A stretch of 12,122 nucleotides of DNA from Promethearchaeota archaeon (GCA_016839425.1 JAEOUI010000386.1:1-12122); one strand, 5' to 3'. Shown: positions 1 to 6,839, counted from the stretch's first letter. Notes: generated from the letters alone by a model not told the origin. Numbers and translations: made by a program.

Positions 1-1
1 A

Positions 2-475
2 AACATCGGTATGACCGCCTACGGATTAATAGGTGATTATCAGATGCTTGTAAAAATATTAAGGGCTCAAGCAAACTTGTATGAACTCGAGGCTGGAGAT
101 AAAATAACAACAAAAAGTATGGGAAAAATGGTTTCTAATTTTCTATATTCAAGAAAGATGTACCCCCTTTACACTAATCTCGTCATTGCAGGAATGGACG
201 ATGATGGTCCAAAGTTATATACCCTTGACGCAATTGGGTCATTAATTCCCGACGATTATGGCACAACCGGTACGAGTATGCTATTATCAATCGGCATTTT
301 AGAAGCAGAATACAAGCCTGATATGACCGTGGCTCAAGGAGAAAAATTAGTTGAAAAGACCGTTCGAAACTCAATCAAGAGAGATGCAATGTCAGGTAAT
401 GGAATTGATATTCTAACGATTACGGCCTCAGGAGCCAAGGAAAAATTTGTTGAAATTAAAGAACTCGGAGAATAA
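2..475 (+). CDS. psmB: Archaeal 20S proteasome beta subunit, 3' part (N-terminus outside window)
   Basis: This is the proteolytic beta subunit of the archaeal 20S proteasome, a cytoplasmic self-compartmentalised threonine protease. Only the C-terminal 157 codons are present; the frame is open to the left edge. Visible family hallmarks are the AYGLIGDYQ turn near the start, the Y-E-L-E segment after the first long helix, the GSLIPDDYGTTGTS stretch, the GILE..Y...M helix, and RDAMSGNGID near the C-terminus, which carries the conserved Asp and Ser of the DxxSG motif that supports the active site. The propeptide, the catalytic Thr1, and the Asp17 and Lys33 positions of the family lie upstream of the window, so catalytic competence cannot be judged. 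The RING-finger gene follows on the same strand after 94 bases, with a T-rich tract between them. Family assignment is secure; whether this is the only beta subunit of the organism is unknown. Confidence 0.95.
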   Translation, partial: NIGMTAYGLIGDYQMLVKILRAQANLYELEAGDKITTKSMGKMVSNFLYSRKMYPLYTNLVIAGMDDDGPKLYTLDAIGSLIPDDYGTTGTSMLLSIGILEAEYKPDMTVAQGEKLVEKTVRNSIKRDAMSGNGIDILTITASGAKEKFVEIKELGE

Positions 476-569
476 TCTCAATATTATATGCCTTATATTT
501 TTCCCAAAAGAATTTATTTTATGTACTTTTACTTTAGTTACTTTCATTCACACATCCAGGTAATTAAAT

Positions 570-2618
570 TTGAATCTCTCTAATTATTTTTCATCCAACG
601 AAAAATGGCAGATTGCCAGCTTTTCAAAAGAAAAAATACTTGAAATTAAACAAAAACTTACTGAACTCCGAGAAAAAAGCGTTGATAAACAAGAGATAAT
701 AGATTTTGTTGGACAAAACCTTATTAATCAACAATTAATCGAAAGGTTTACGCGCTATGTCTATTATGCGGATGAACTTGCTCAATACTTAAAACGAAAA
801 AATTATGATCTTCCTTTAACAACCCTCGTGGTTCAACTGAAGAATCAAATCGATCTTATATCAAGAAGTCTTTCTAATCTTAATCAAAACTCTCGAAATG
901 TTAAAAGATTCTTGAAAGATAATTCTTTTATCGAGGAATTAATAAAACCAAGTCAAATCTTATTTGAAAAATGCAAGGAAATAATCTTAGATCTCGAAAA
1001 CCTTAAAAAATTCGAGCAAGCACTATCTCCTAATGATATTCAACTTTGGATTGATATTAATCAAATAAAAGACAATAGTTTATCGCTTACTGATATTCCC
1101 GAGCTCTTAAACGCCTGGGAAGAGATTAATGATCTTAAAAATTATTTCGATTCGCTTTGTAAAACAGACAATAAAAAGAAAAAGAAGGGCGTCGTTCAAA
1201 CCATTCGATTTACTGACCTTGCTAATTTTCTTGATACTAAGCCAAAAGAGCTTAAAGATTTATATTCCAATTTCATTTACTTCTTGCGAGAACTCGATAT
1301 AATTCAAGAATTTGAAGACGAGTTTATAAATGTTCACGAAAAAAAGGAAATTACACAAGCTCTTAAAGATTTAGTCGTTCCGATTTTTTCCAAAGTCGTC
1401 AAGGAAAAATTAAATGTGATCATAGAAGAAACCATTGATATTGACAAAATTCATCCGCTTGGCGAAGATCAACAATTTCCAGCTCTGAAACCCTTTTTAG
1501 AAAGAAAATTAAGCACTTTCTTGCCTCAGCTTGTATCATACTATTGTACTGGACTTGAAAAAAAATATCAAGATGTCATAAACGATGTGGACGATTTAGG
1601 AGAGTTTAACAATATTGTGCAGAATTATTCTGCAAAAATTGATATTTTTATTTCTATCATTAATTCCGTAGAAAGCAAGGTCGAGATATTAGAAATTTTA
1701 CTTTCTCCGTATAATAAAATAACAGAATCGCTTAAAAAAATTCTTTCGAACTTGGTTTCAGATTTAGAAAGAAGAAAAAGTGAATATGAATATTACTTAA
1801 AAACTATAAAAAAGGAACGTTTAAGAGATAACATCAACTCGTTTGTATCTGAGCGAATAAAAAAATTAAACGAATACATTAGCGAATACGAAGATGAAAC
1901 GGCGTTATTAATTCGGGAAGAGTTTCCCCAAATTAAAAAAATGAAAAAAATATTAAACCAGTGTAAAGATAACATTCATCAACTCAAAGCGGAGATTCAT
2001 TCGAAGCTAGATTCTATAAAAAATAAGGACCTTGATATTCATCAGATTATAAAGCGATGGGAAGATAATTATAACAAGAAGAAAAATCAGTTAAATTTCT
2101 TGCTTTCCCTTATGCTTACAAAAATTTTTAAAAATTTCAAAGAAATCATTGACGAGGAAGAATCCTTTTTTGATAGTATTGCGGATATAACGGATAAAGA
2201 TAATCTTTCAGAAGAACTACCACTCAACCTTTCTCTTTCAAGCCTGATTGCAGATAAAATGACTGACGAAGAGCTTAACGACCGAATGACTGAACTGAAG
2301 GCCAGAATCGCAAAGAACAAAAATACCATTGAGATTTGTAAGGAAGAAATTTCAAAAATAGAAGAGATTCTTGGAACTCGCGTGAAATTACGAGAAGGCA
2401 TCACGGATTCAAATGTAAAATGCGCCGTATGCCATCAGATGATAAAGTTTGGTAAAGAAAACCTAATTAAATGTCCATTTTGCGAAAGTGCCTATCATTA
2501 TCTCTGCGTTGCATCGTGGCTTGCAAAACATAACGCTTGTCCAACCTGTCAAAATGTGTTTTTAGATCCGAATTCAAATATTTATGATGTACAAGAAGAA
2601 GAGAATAGTCATATATAA
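570..2618 (+). CDS. Long coiled-coil protein with internal winged helix and C-terminal Nse1-like C4HC3 RING finger
   Basis: The 682-residue protein is almost entirely helical. Residues about 208-257 look like a winged helix (RFTDLANFLDTKPKELKD, then a helix and a short beta wing). Lys-, Glu- and Ile-rich helices, probably coiled coil, fill about 380-605. The last 65 residues hold eight zinc ligands in C4HC3 order: C618, C621, C635, C638, H643, C646, C657, C660. Spacing is C-x2-C-x13-C-x2-C-x4-H-x2-C-x10-C-x2-C. The flavour (CAVCHQ, CPFC, YHYLCVASW, CPTC) is closest to the RING-like finger of Nse1, the Smc5/6 E3 subunit, and less like a classical RING-H2. A cytoplasmic E3 ligase or ubiquitin-system scaffold is therefore possible, but this is inference. 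The start is TTG: a stop lies three codons upstream, no ATG occurs for hundreds of codons, and AGGT at 558-561 sits 8 bases ahead. The gene follows psmB. Confidence 0.85.
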   Translation: MNLSNYFSSNEKWQIASFSKEKILEIKQKLTELREKSVDKQEIIDFVGQNLINQQLIERFTRYVYYADELAQYLKRKNYDLPLTTLVVQLKNQIDLISRSLSNLNQNSRNVKRFLKDNSFIEELIKPSQILFEKCKEIILDLENLKKFEQALSPNDIQLWIDINQIKDNSLSLTDIPELLNAWEEINDLKNYFDSLCKTDNKKKKKGVVQTIRFTDLANFLDTKPKELKDLYSNFIYFLRELDIIQEFEDEFINVHEKKEITQALKDLVVPIFSKVVKEKLNVIIEETIDIDKIHPLGEDQQFPALKPFLERKLSTFLPQLVSYYCTGLEKKYQDVINDVDDLGEFNNIVQNYSAKIDIFISIINSVESKVEILEILLSPYNKITESLKKILSNLVSDLERRKSEYEYYLKTIKKERLRDNINSFVSERIKKLNEYISEYEDETALLIREEFPQIKKMKKILNQCKDNIHQLKAEIHSKLDSIKNKDLDIHQIIKRWEDNYNKKKNQLNFLLSLMLTKIFKNFKEIIDEEESFFDSIADITDKDNLSEELPLNLSLSSLIADKMTDEELNDRMTELKARIAKNKNTIEICKEEISKIEEILGTRVKLREGITDSNVKCAVCHQMIKFGKENLIKCPFCESAYHYLCVASWLAKHNACPTCQNVFLDPNSNIYDVQEEENSHI

Positions 2619-2794
2619 TCAAAAATATTGGTTTCTTTAATAAGAATTAAAATCTTTTGTTTAGAATATAACTATTAATAGGGTAATGGGTTAAGAAAAA
2701 ACTCCTTCAATTTTCTTGATTTTAAATTTTTCATAACAATATTTAAAGATCAAGGCTTTGCAATTCTTGCATATCTCAATTTTACACCAGATGA

Positions 2795-2802
2795 TTTTAA
2801 AT
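2795..2802 (+). promoter_or_regulatory. Candidate TATA box for the C1q-like gene
   Basis: TTTTAAAT matches an archaeal TATA element. Transcription would begin about 25 bases on, near 2825, giving a leader of about 40 bases that contains the GGTGAT ribosome site at 2851. A perfect inverted repeat overlaps the predicted start point. The region is AT-rich, so the box is only a candidate. Confidence 0.3.
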
Positions 2803-2810
2803 GATAAACA

Positions 2811-2834
2811 ATTAACATCTAAGGTAATGTTAAT
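2811..2834. repeat. Perfect 8-bp inverted repeat, candidate operator
   Basis: ATTAACAT (2811-2818) and its exact reverse complement ATGTTAAT (2827-2834) are separated by 8 bases. The element lies 30 bases before the GTG of the C1q-like gene, across the likely transcription start. Dyads in this place are typical of archaeal repressor sites that block polymerase loading. It lacks the T-tract expected of a terminator. Confidence 0.45.
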
Positions 2835-2864
2835 AAGAATATTTACTAATGGTGATGATTAGAA

Positions 2865-3401
2865 GTGGCAAATAGATCGAGCGCAAATGCGGTAGCCATA
2901 ATTGCGCTGATTATAGGAATAGCAGGGTTATCTTTAGGCGGATACATTCTTTTTTTTAATAATCCTCCTCCTGAAAATAATCCAGTTGCGCGAGTGTATT
3001 ACGAAGGAGAGACATACAATTTGATACAATCTGATTACGAATATTTCAATTTTAATCAAATATCATTCGATAGTCACAACGCATTCGATCTCGAAACTGA
3101 TATTTATAGAGTTCCTGTAGCGGGATATTACCAAGTTTGCGCTCAATACGCTATTAAGGCAGATTCTGGAGACATTTATACGATAGTCGTGTATGTAAAC
3201 GGAGAAGAATATGTCGAGCGATCGAGTACATCTTCGTTAACTACAAATGTATTTTCCGTGTCGGTTTCAGATATTTTAGAATGTTCTGCGGGAGATCAGA
3301 TCAGGATAGGCTATTGGGCTTGTGATAACAATGAAATATATGATACGCCAGAATATCCTGGTCACAGACTTAATTACTTTTCAATAGCAAGAATTAGGTA
3401 A
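2865..3401 (+). CDS. Membrane-anchored C1q/TNF-like jelly-roll protein
   Basis: The 178-residue protein has one N-terminal hydrophobic helix (about 8-31, alanine-, isoleucine- and glycine-rich) after a short polar end, then a Pro/Asn linker (NNPPPENNP), then a beta-rich domain at about 41-178. That domain has the C1q/TNF superfamily pattern: FDSHNAFD, then VPVAGYYQVCAQYAI, a charged turn, IVVYVNGEEY, then VSVSDILECSAGDQIRIGYW, and a C-terminal LNYFSIARI strand. Most likely the helix is an uncleaved signal anchor and the domain faces outside, where it may form trimers and bind a ligand or partner cell. Cysteines at 92, 140 and 153 could form a disulfide. The start is GTG; an in-frame stop lies three codons upstream and GGTGAT at 2851 serves as ribosome site. 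The gene stands alone, with its own promoter region and a T-tract at its end. The fold call rests on pattern, not alignment. Confidence 0.75.
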   Translation: MANRSSANAVAIIALIIGIAGLSLGGYILFFNNPPPENNPVARVYYEGETYNLIQSDYEYFNFNQISFDSHNAFDLETDIYRVPVAGYYQVCAQYAIKADSGDIYTIVVYVNGEEYVERSSTSSLTTNVFSVSVSDILECSAGDQIRIGYWACDNNEIYDTPEYPGHRLNYFSIARIR

Positions 3402-3412
3402 TTAAATAATTA

Positions 3413-3421
3413 TTTTTTTTT
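3413..3421 (+). terminator. T-tract terminator after the C1q-like gene
   Basis: Nine consecutive T residues start 12 bases after the stop codon, in an AT-only context and with no GC-rich stem. This is the usual form of an archaeal intrinsic terminator. The tract lies between convergent genes. Confidence 0.5.
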
Positions 3422-3471
3422 AAAAATAACATGTTCTGGGGAAATAATTACTACTTTTTAAAACATAAAAA

Positions 3472-3648
3472 TTAAAAAATTGGAAAATCTCTACGTATTT
3501 GGATTTCTCTTTTAAAATATTTAATTTGTTCGGCAATAAATTCGCGAGGTTTATGATCCATCTTCTCACCAAACTTGTTCAAATGATCTTCTAATATGTT
3601 TGCTGCTTTTTCCAAGCCTTCAATCCTATCCTCAATCTGTTTAAGCAT
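3472..3648 (-). CDS. Small charged helical protein, 58 residues, function unknown
   Basis: Reading leftward from an ATG at 3648, the frame runs 58 codons to TAA. It begins MLKQIEDRIEGLEKAANILE and ends in RRDFPIF. The composition (Leu, Ile, Glu, Lys, with heptad-like spacing at 2-20) suggests one or two amphipathic helices that pair with themselves or with a partner. There is no cysteine and no membrane segment. The case that it is real is the ribosome site: AGGAGGTG, a full Shine-Dalgarno match, lies 5 bases before the ATG. It is 28 bases downstream of the CxxC protein gene on the same strand, so the two are probably co-transcribed. I do not recognise the family. Confidence 0.7.
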   Translation of the reverse strand: MLKQIEDRIEGLEKAANILEDHLNKFGEKMDHKPREFIAEQIKYFKREIQIRRDFPIF

Positions 3649-3653
3649 TTTTA

Positions 3654-3661
3654 CACCTCCT
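3654..3661 (-). promoter_or_regulatory. Strong Shine-Dalgarno site of the 58-residue gene
   Basis: AGGAGGTG on the minus strand, 5 bases from the ATG at 3648. It is the strongest ribosome-binding site I see in the window and decides both the existence and the start of this small gene. Confidence 0.8.
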
Positions 3662-3676
3662 AAATTAGAAATTATT

Positions 3677-3943
3677 TCATTCGAATCTTTCTTGAATTGT
3701 TACGTGTTCCGAGACTTCCCTTGCGCGAACAATGAACGAAGCGTCTAAATATAGCGTGAGAGCGTGTATGATGCCTTTATTGTCCTCGTGACAATAAACA
3801 TATGGCATTGGCCATCGTCGGACATTGTTCTTATCGATTTTACCGAGATTGAGGTCTTTTCCATATATGTGTTTATTACATTTTGGACATATGGTCAATA
3901 GTTGGTGCATGAGCGCTCTCGATTCGTACCTATTATATTCCAT
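3677..3943 (-). CDS. Small CxxC / CH putative zinc-binding protein
   Basis: From the ATG at 3943 this is an 88-residue protein. It holds ICPKCNKHIY at about 18-27, a short basic region, RRWPMPYVYCHEDNKG at about 43-58 and HALTLYLDASFIVRAREVSE after it. The CxxC pair plus the CH pair and the following His could bind one zinc ion. The CPxC ... P..V.C.H ... LYLD..F.VR layout recalls small zinc-binding-like domains I associate with Asgard archaeal proteins; that is memory, not a search. A longer TTG start at 3979 is open, but it directly follows a run of 11 T and has no close ribosome site, so ATG is preferred. It heads a two-gene unit with the 58-residue gene and is divergent from proA. The role is unknown; a regulator or adaptor is possible. 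Confidence 0.7.
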   Translation of the reverse strand: MEYNRYESRALMHQLLTICPKCNKHIYGKDLNLGKIDKNNVRRWPMPYVYCHEDNKGIIHALTLYLDASFIVRAREVSEHVTIQERFE

Positions 3944-4167
3944 GATTGACACTTGATTACCAATATGGGGTATGATCAAAAAAAAAAATTAATACCTAAA
4001 TTAAGGATGTGATATGCATGTATTACTTCAATAATTATCATATACTATTATTTTCAAAAAAAAATCCCATCTATTTAACTCGCTTTTAATACAGAAAAAA
4101 TAAATTTTAATCGGTATTTATGCTAAATAGTAAAGTAATAATAGAAACATATTAAGTTGGAATTGAA

Positions 4168-5424
4168 ATGTCGATTGAAAATGAAATGAAAATTATTGGT
4201 GAACGCGCTAAAGAAGCGGCCTTTGAATTAAAAAATATATCTTCATCGATTAAGGATAAAGCCTTACTAAGAATGGCCAATGAATTAGAGAAAAAAGCGG
4301 ATATGATTATTGAAGCTAACGAAAAAGATCTTCAAAACGCTCGCGAAAACGGTCTTGAACAAGCAAAAATTGATAGACTCGTCTTAAATGCTGAAAAAAT
4401 AAGAAAAATCGCCGAAGGACTAAGAGATGTCGCTATGTTGCCCGATCCCATTAATGAAGTGATATCAATGTGGAGAAGACCGAATGGAATGGACATAGGT
4501 CTCATAAGAGTGCCTTTAGGCGTAATTGGAATAATTTACGAATCTAGGCCTAATGTGACAGCAGAAAGCGCCAGTCTAGCTTTAAAAGCAGGAAACGCCA
4601 TTATTTTAAGAGGAGGAAGGGAGGCTATTAATTCAAATATCGCCATTTCTGATATACTCCACGAAGCGGCAATTCAAGAGGGCTTACCCGAGAATTGTGT
4701 TCAAATCGTCCGAAAATCTGATAGGGCATATGTAGGTGAAATGCTTCGGTTAAAAGATTATATCGATGTTATAATTCCAAGAGGTGGCTCTTCTCTCATC
4801 CAAAGAGTCGTGCAAAATTCGTTAGTTCCAACCATTGAAACTGGAATAGGTATCGTGAGTTTATTCGTGAATCACGATGCAGATTTAGATATGGCAGAAA
4901 AAATTATTATAAATTCAAAATGCTCTTATCCTGCGGTTTGTAACGCTTTGGATAAGCTTCTCGTGCACGAACGCTTGAAGGAATCTTTCTTGGAAAGAAT
5001 AATAAATTCGTTGAGAGATAATGGTGTTGAGGTCAGAGGATGCGAACAGACTCAAAAAAAAGTAAAAGATGTATTACCAGCAACTGAAGATGATTGGGGT
5101 GCAGAATACTTATCGTTAAAAATTTGTGTGCGCGTTGTTAAAAATATAGATGAAGCCATACAAGTTATTACTAAATATGATTCAAAGCATACGGAATCCA
5201 TCATAACTAAAAATTACTCCGATGCAAGAAAGTTTTTAGATAGAGTTGATGCTGCAGCAGTTTATGTGAATGCCGCAACTCGTTTAACAGATGGGGGTGT
5301 TTTCGGTTTGGGAGCAGAAATTGGAATCTCAACGCAAAAGCTTCATGCAAGGGGACCAATGGGCGTGAAACAACTTACATCCACGAAATATATAATTTAT
5401 GGAAACGGCCAAATTCGAGAGTGA
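4168..5424 (+). CDS. proA: Gamma-glutamyl phosphate reductase (glutamate-5-semialdehyde dehydrogenase)
   Basis: The enzyme catalyses the second step of proline synthesis: NADPH-dependent reduction of gamma-glutamyl phosphate, made by ProB, to glutamate-5-semialdehyde in the cytoplasm. At 418 residues it is full length for the aldehyde-dehydrogenase-fold family. Visible signatures are YESRPNVT (124-131), the nucleotide-binding AGNAIILRGG (141-150), VIIPRGG (201-207), the catalytic cysteine C258 in AVCNALDKLLVH, and the C-terminal GLGAEIGISTQKLHARGPMG (380-399), the family signature. The ATG at 4168 has only a weak TTGGA ahead of it. The exporter gene begins 21 bases after the stop, so the two likely share a transcript. 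The partner kinase proB is in the same window on the other strand, not in the same operon. ProC is not seen. Confidence 0.97.
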   Translation: MSIENEMKIIGERAKEAAFELKNISSSIKDKALLRMANELEKKADMIIEANEKDLQNARENGLEQAKIDRLVLNAEKIRKIAEGLRDVAMLPDPINEVISMWRRPNGMDIGLIRVPLGVIGIIYESRPNVTAESASLALKAGNAIILRGGREAINSNIAISDILHEAAIQEGLPENCVQIVRKSDRAYVGEMLRLKDYIDVIIPRGGSSLIQRVVQNSLVPTIETGIGIVSLFVNHDADLDMAEKIIINSKCSYPAVCNALDKLLVHERLKESFLERIINSLRDNGVEVRGCEQTQKKVKDVLPATEDDWGAEYLSLKICVRVVKNIDEAIQVITKYDSKHTESIITKNYSDARKFLDRVDAAAVYVNAATRLTDGGVFGLGAEIGISTQKLHARGPMGVKQLTSTKYIIYGNGQIRE

Positions 5425-5445
5425 TCAGTTTAAGGCTATAATTTT

Positions 5446-6105
5446 ATGTTTGAAATATTTCTTTTTTCTTTTTTGGTTGCTTTAACGGGAGCGTTATCTC
5501 CTGGTCCAGTAATGACATTTACGATCTACAAATCCTTAAGGGAAAAAAAAGGCTATCTATCGGGCATTTTTATAACGCTTGGACATGCAAGCTTGGAATT
5601 TATTCTTTTAATATTATTGTTATTAGGTGCTCAAGTTTTTTTCCAAAATCCGATAGTATTATTGATTATCGGGATTGTTGGAGGCGCAGTTCTCATTTTA
5701 TTTGGTGCAATGACAATACAAGGCATTCGATCTAAAAATTACGAAATCAATTTTTTACAAACTGGTGAAGAAGTAAAAGGGTTTCAGGGTAATAGTTTTT
5801 TAGGAGGGATTATTGTAAGTTTATCGAATCCATTTTGGACCTTCTGGTGGGCTGTGATTGGATTAGGATTTATGATCAATTTTAATATCAGTTTTGCTAA
5901 TCCAATTGGTTTATTATTATTTTATTTAGGTCACGAACTAGGAGATCTCGTGTTTTATGTTCCTTTATCTGCCTTTACATACTTAGGGGGGAAGTCCCTT
6001 AACCCACGAGTTTATAAGTGGGTGCTTATTATCTGTGCAGGATTTATGATTTTTTTTGGATTTTATATGATATTTAATATTGTATTTTTTCCCCCTACTC
6101 TATAA
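5446..6105 (+). CDS. LysE/RhtB-family amino acid exporter
   Basis: The 219-residue integral membrane protein has about six hydrophobic segments (roughly 3-24, 39-62, 69-92, 118-146, 151-178 and 191-213) and the LysE superfamily signature GALSPGPVMTF at 15-25. The second half holds SLSNPFWTFWWAVIG at 125-139, the aromatic-rich Asn-Pro motif I expect of archaeal members of the family, and GHELGDLVFY at 162-171. Family members export amino acids or their derivatives driven by the proton gradient. Substrate cannot be read from sequence; position 21 bases behind proA suggests proline, glutamate or a related compound, as inference only. AAGG about 10 bases before the ATG may be the ribosome site. 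A T-tract follows the stop. Confidence 0.88.
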   Translation: MFEIFLFSFLVALTGALSPGPVMTFTIYKSLREKKGYLSGIFITLGHASLEFILLILLLLGAQVFFQNPIVLLIIGIVGGAVLILFGAMTIQGIRSKNYEINFLQTGEEVKGFQGNSFLGGIIVSLSNPFWTFWWAVIGLGFMINFNISFANPIGLLLFYLGHELGDLVFYVPLSAFTYLGGKSLNPRVYKWVLIICAGFMIFFGFYMIFNIVFFPPTL

Positions 6106-6115
6106 TCTCATGTAG

Positions 6116-6122
6116 TTTTTTT
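6116..6122 (+). terminator. T-tract, probable end of the proA-exporter transcript
   Basis: Seven consecutive T residues begin 11 bases after the exporter stop codon and no stem is present. This is consistent with archaeal termination. A TATA-like box for the next small ORF starts just downstream. Confidence 0.4.
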
Positions 6123-6130
6123 AATAAGAC

Positions 6131-6140
6131 TTAAATTATA
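6131..6140 (+). promoter_or_regulatory. Candidate TATA box for a leaderless small ORF
   Basis: TTAAATTATA is centred about 25 bases before the ATG at 6160. That is the spacing expected if transcription begins at the start codon itself, and there is no Shine-Dalgarno sequence between. The AT-rich background limits confidence. Confidence 0.35.
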
Positions 6141-6159
6141 GCTTAAATAAATGTGAATC

Positions 6160-6315
6160 ATGGTTGACAAAGATTTAGAACAAGAACTCGTAAAACAATG
6201 GAAGGAAAACAAGGTCAAAAGGGATCACTGTAGTCTTCAAATTCCTACGAATAAGGACATGAACTTAAAGCGCTCTCATATTAATAAGCAGGGCATACGG
6301 CCTCGAGTTAATTAA
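6160..6315 (+). CDS. Small basic protein, 51 residues, function unknown
   Basis: The frame from ATG at 6160 to TAA at 6313-6315 encodes 51 residues, beginning MVDKDLEQELVKQWKENKVK and ending GIRPRVN. It is hydrophilic, rich in Lys, Asn, Gln and Arg, with one cysteine at 24 and no membrane segment. The first 20 residues could form an amphipathic helix; the rest looks extended and basic. No Shine-Dalgarno site is seen, but a TATA-like box at 6131-6140 is well placed for a leaderless message. It fills most of the gap between the exporter and the macro-domain gene, whose ATG lies 45 bases after its stop. I do not recognise it, and a chance ORF remains possible. Confidence 0.45.
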   Translation: MVDKDLEQELVKQWKENKVKRDHCSLQIPTNKDMNLKRSHINKQGIRPRVN

Positions 6316-6360
6316 ATCATCTTTGCTAATTTTTTTCCATAATTAAGTGTTTTATAAATT

Positions 6361-6822
6361 ATGAATCTTTTTGAATATAGAGGCGATTTATTCCAAATAG
6401 ATAGAGGAAAATGGGTTCTAGCACATTGTATATCAGAAGACGTTACCGCTACAAAAGCAATGAACAAGGGCATTGCAAAAATATTTCGCAATGAATACCC
6501 AACTATGGCAAGTATTATTATTACCCAATTAAAAGTTGGAAGGGCCATACGTTTCGAAGAAAAAGGTCACATCATCTATAATTTGATTTCAAAACATCAT
6601 TATTGGCAAAAAGCAAAAGGGCAGTACGAGGAGCAATATTATTTTCAACTATCTGGTTGCTTGAATGATATGAAAAATCAAATGGTAAAGAATAACGAAC
6701 TGTGTTTAGCAATGCCAAGGATTGCAAGTGGGCTTGACGGAGGAGATTGGACAAAAATAAAACAAATGATTGAAAGCATATTCGATAATACTGATATAGA
6801 GATCCAAATACGATATTTATAA
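6361..6822 (+). CDS. TARG1-like macro-domain ADP-ribosylglycohydrolase
   Basis: The whole 153-residue protein is one macro domain of the TARG1 (OARD1)/DarG type. These enzymes remove ADP-ribose from acidic side chains or from DNA bases. Matches to the human TARG1 pattern run in order: RGDLFQI (7-13), VLAHCISEDV (19-28), GIAKIF (37-42), HIIYNLISKHH (70-80), LCLAMPRIASGLDGGDW (114-130) and a C-terminal strand. The two catalytic residues of TARG1, Lys84 and Asp125, correspond to K78 in LISK and D126 in SGLD, so activity is plausible. The usual MGAGIA ligand loop is altered to MNKGIA and preceded by about four extra residues (VTATKA). A short fragment of the substrate loop also differs. No ADP-ribosyltransferase is encoded nearby. 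The gene is convergent with the large gene, 17 bases apart. Confidence 0.85.
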   Translation: MNLFEYRGDLFQIDRGKWVLAHCISEDVTATKAMNKGIAKIFRNEYPTMASIIITQLKVGRAIRFEEKGHIIYNLISKHHYWQKAKGQYEEQYYFQLSGCLNDMKNQMVKNNELCLAMPRIASGLDGGDWTKIKQMIESIFDNTDIEIQIRYL

Positions 6823-6825
6823 TTA

Positions 6826-6835
6826 TTTTCGAAAA
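6826..6835. repeat. TTTTCGAAAA palindrome between convergent genes
   Basis: A perfect 10-base palindrome lies inside the 17-base gap between the macro gene stop and the large gene stop. It gives T-runs in both directions, so it could help end both transcripts, but it is too short for a looped stem. Confidence 0.3.
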
Positions 6836-6839
6836 GCCT

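Noticed and set aside
2087..2404. Open frame antisense to the RING-finger gene
   Set aside because: It is Ser/Leu-rich, the mirror of Glu/Lys-rich coiled coil, and has no ribosome site or recognisable motif.
570..2618. RING protein as a UFL1-type UFM1 ligase
   Set aside because: UFL1 combines winged helices and helical regions but has no RING finger. The zinc finger here is complete and points to another class.
2852..2910. C box-like GTGATGA and a later CTGA, as in a C/D guide RNA
   Set aside because: There is no C'/D' pair and no convincing closing stem. The first motif is better read as the ribosome site of the C1q-like gene, and the second lies in its coding region.
3943..3979. TTG start at 3979 for the CxxC protein
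   Set aside because: It sits directly after 11 T residues without a nearby ribosome site. The first 12 residues look unlike the rest, so the ATG at 3943 is favoured, although TTG is not excluded.
4009..4089. Short frame of about 23-27 codons after AAGGATGT, upstream of proA
   Set aside because: It is very short, the spacing to the candidate ATG is long, the composition matches the AT-rich intergenic background, and there is no leader-peptide codon bias.
6361..6822. Macro gene as the DarG half of a DarTG toxin-antitoxin pair
   Set aside because: There is no DarT-like gene on either side, and the protein lacks the extra C-terminal domain of DarG.
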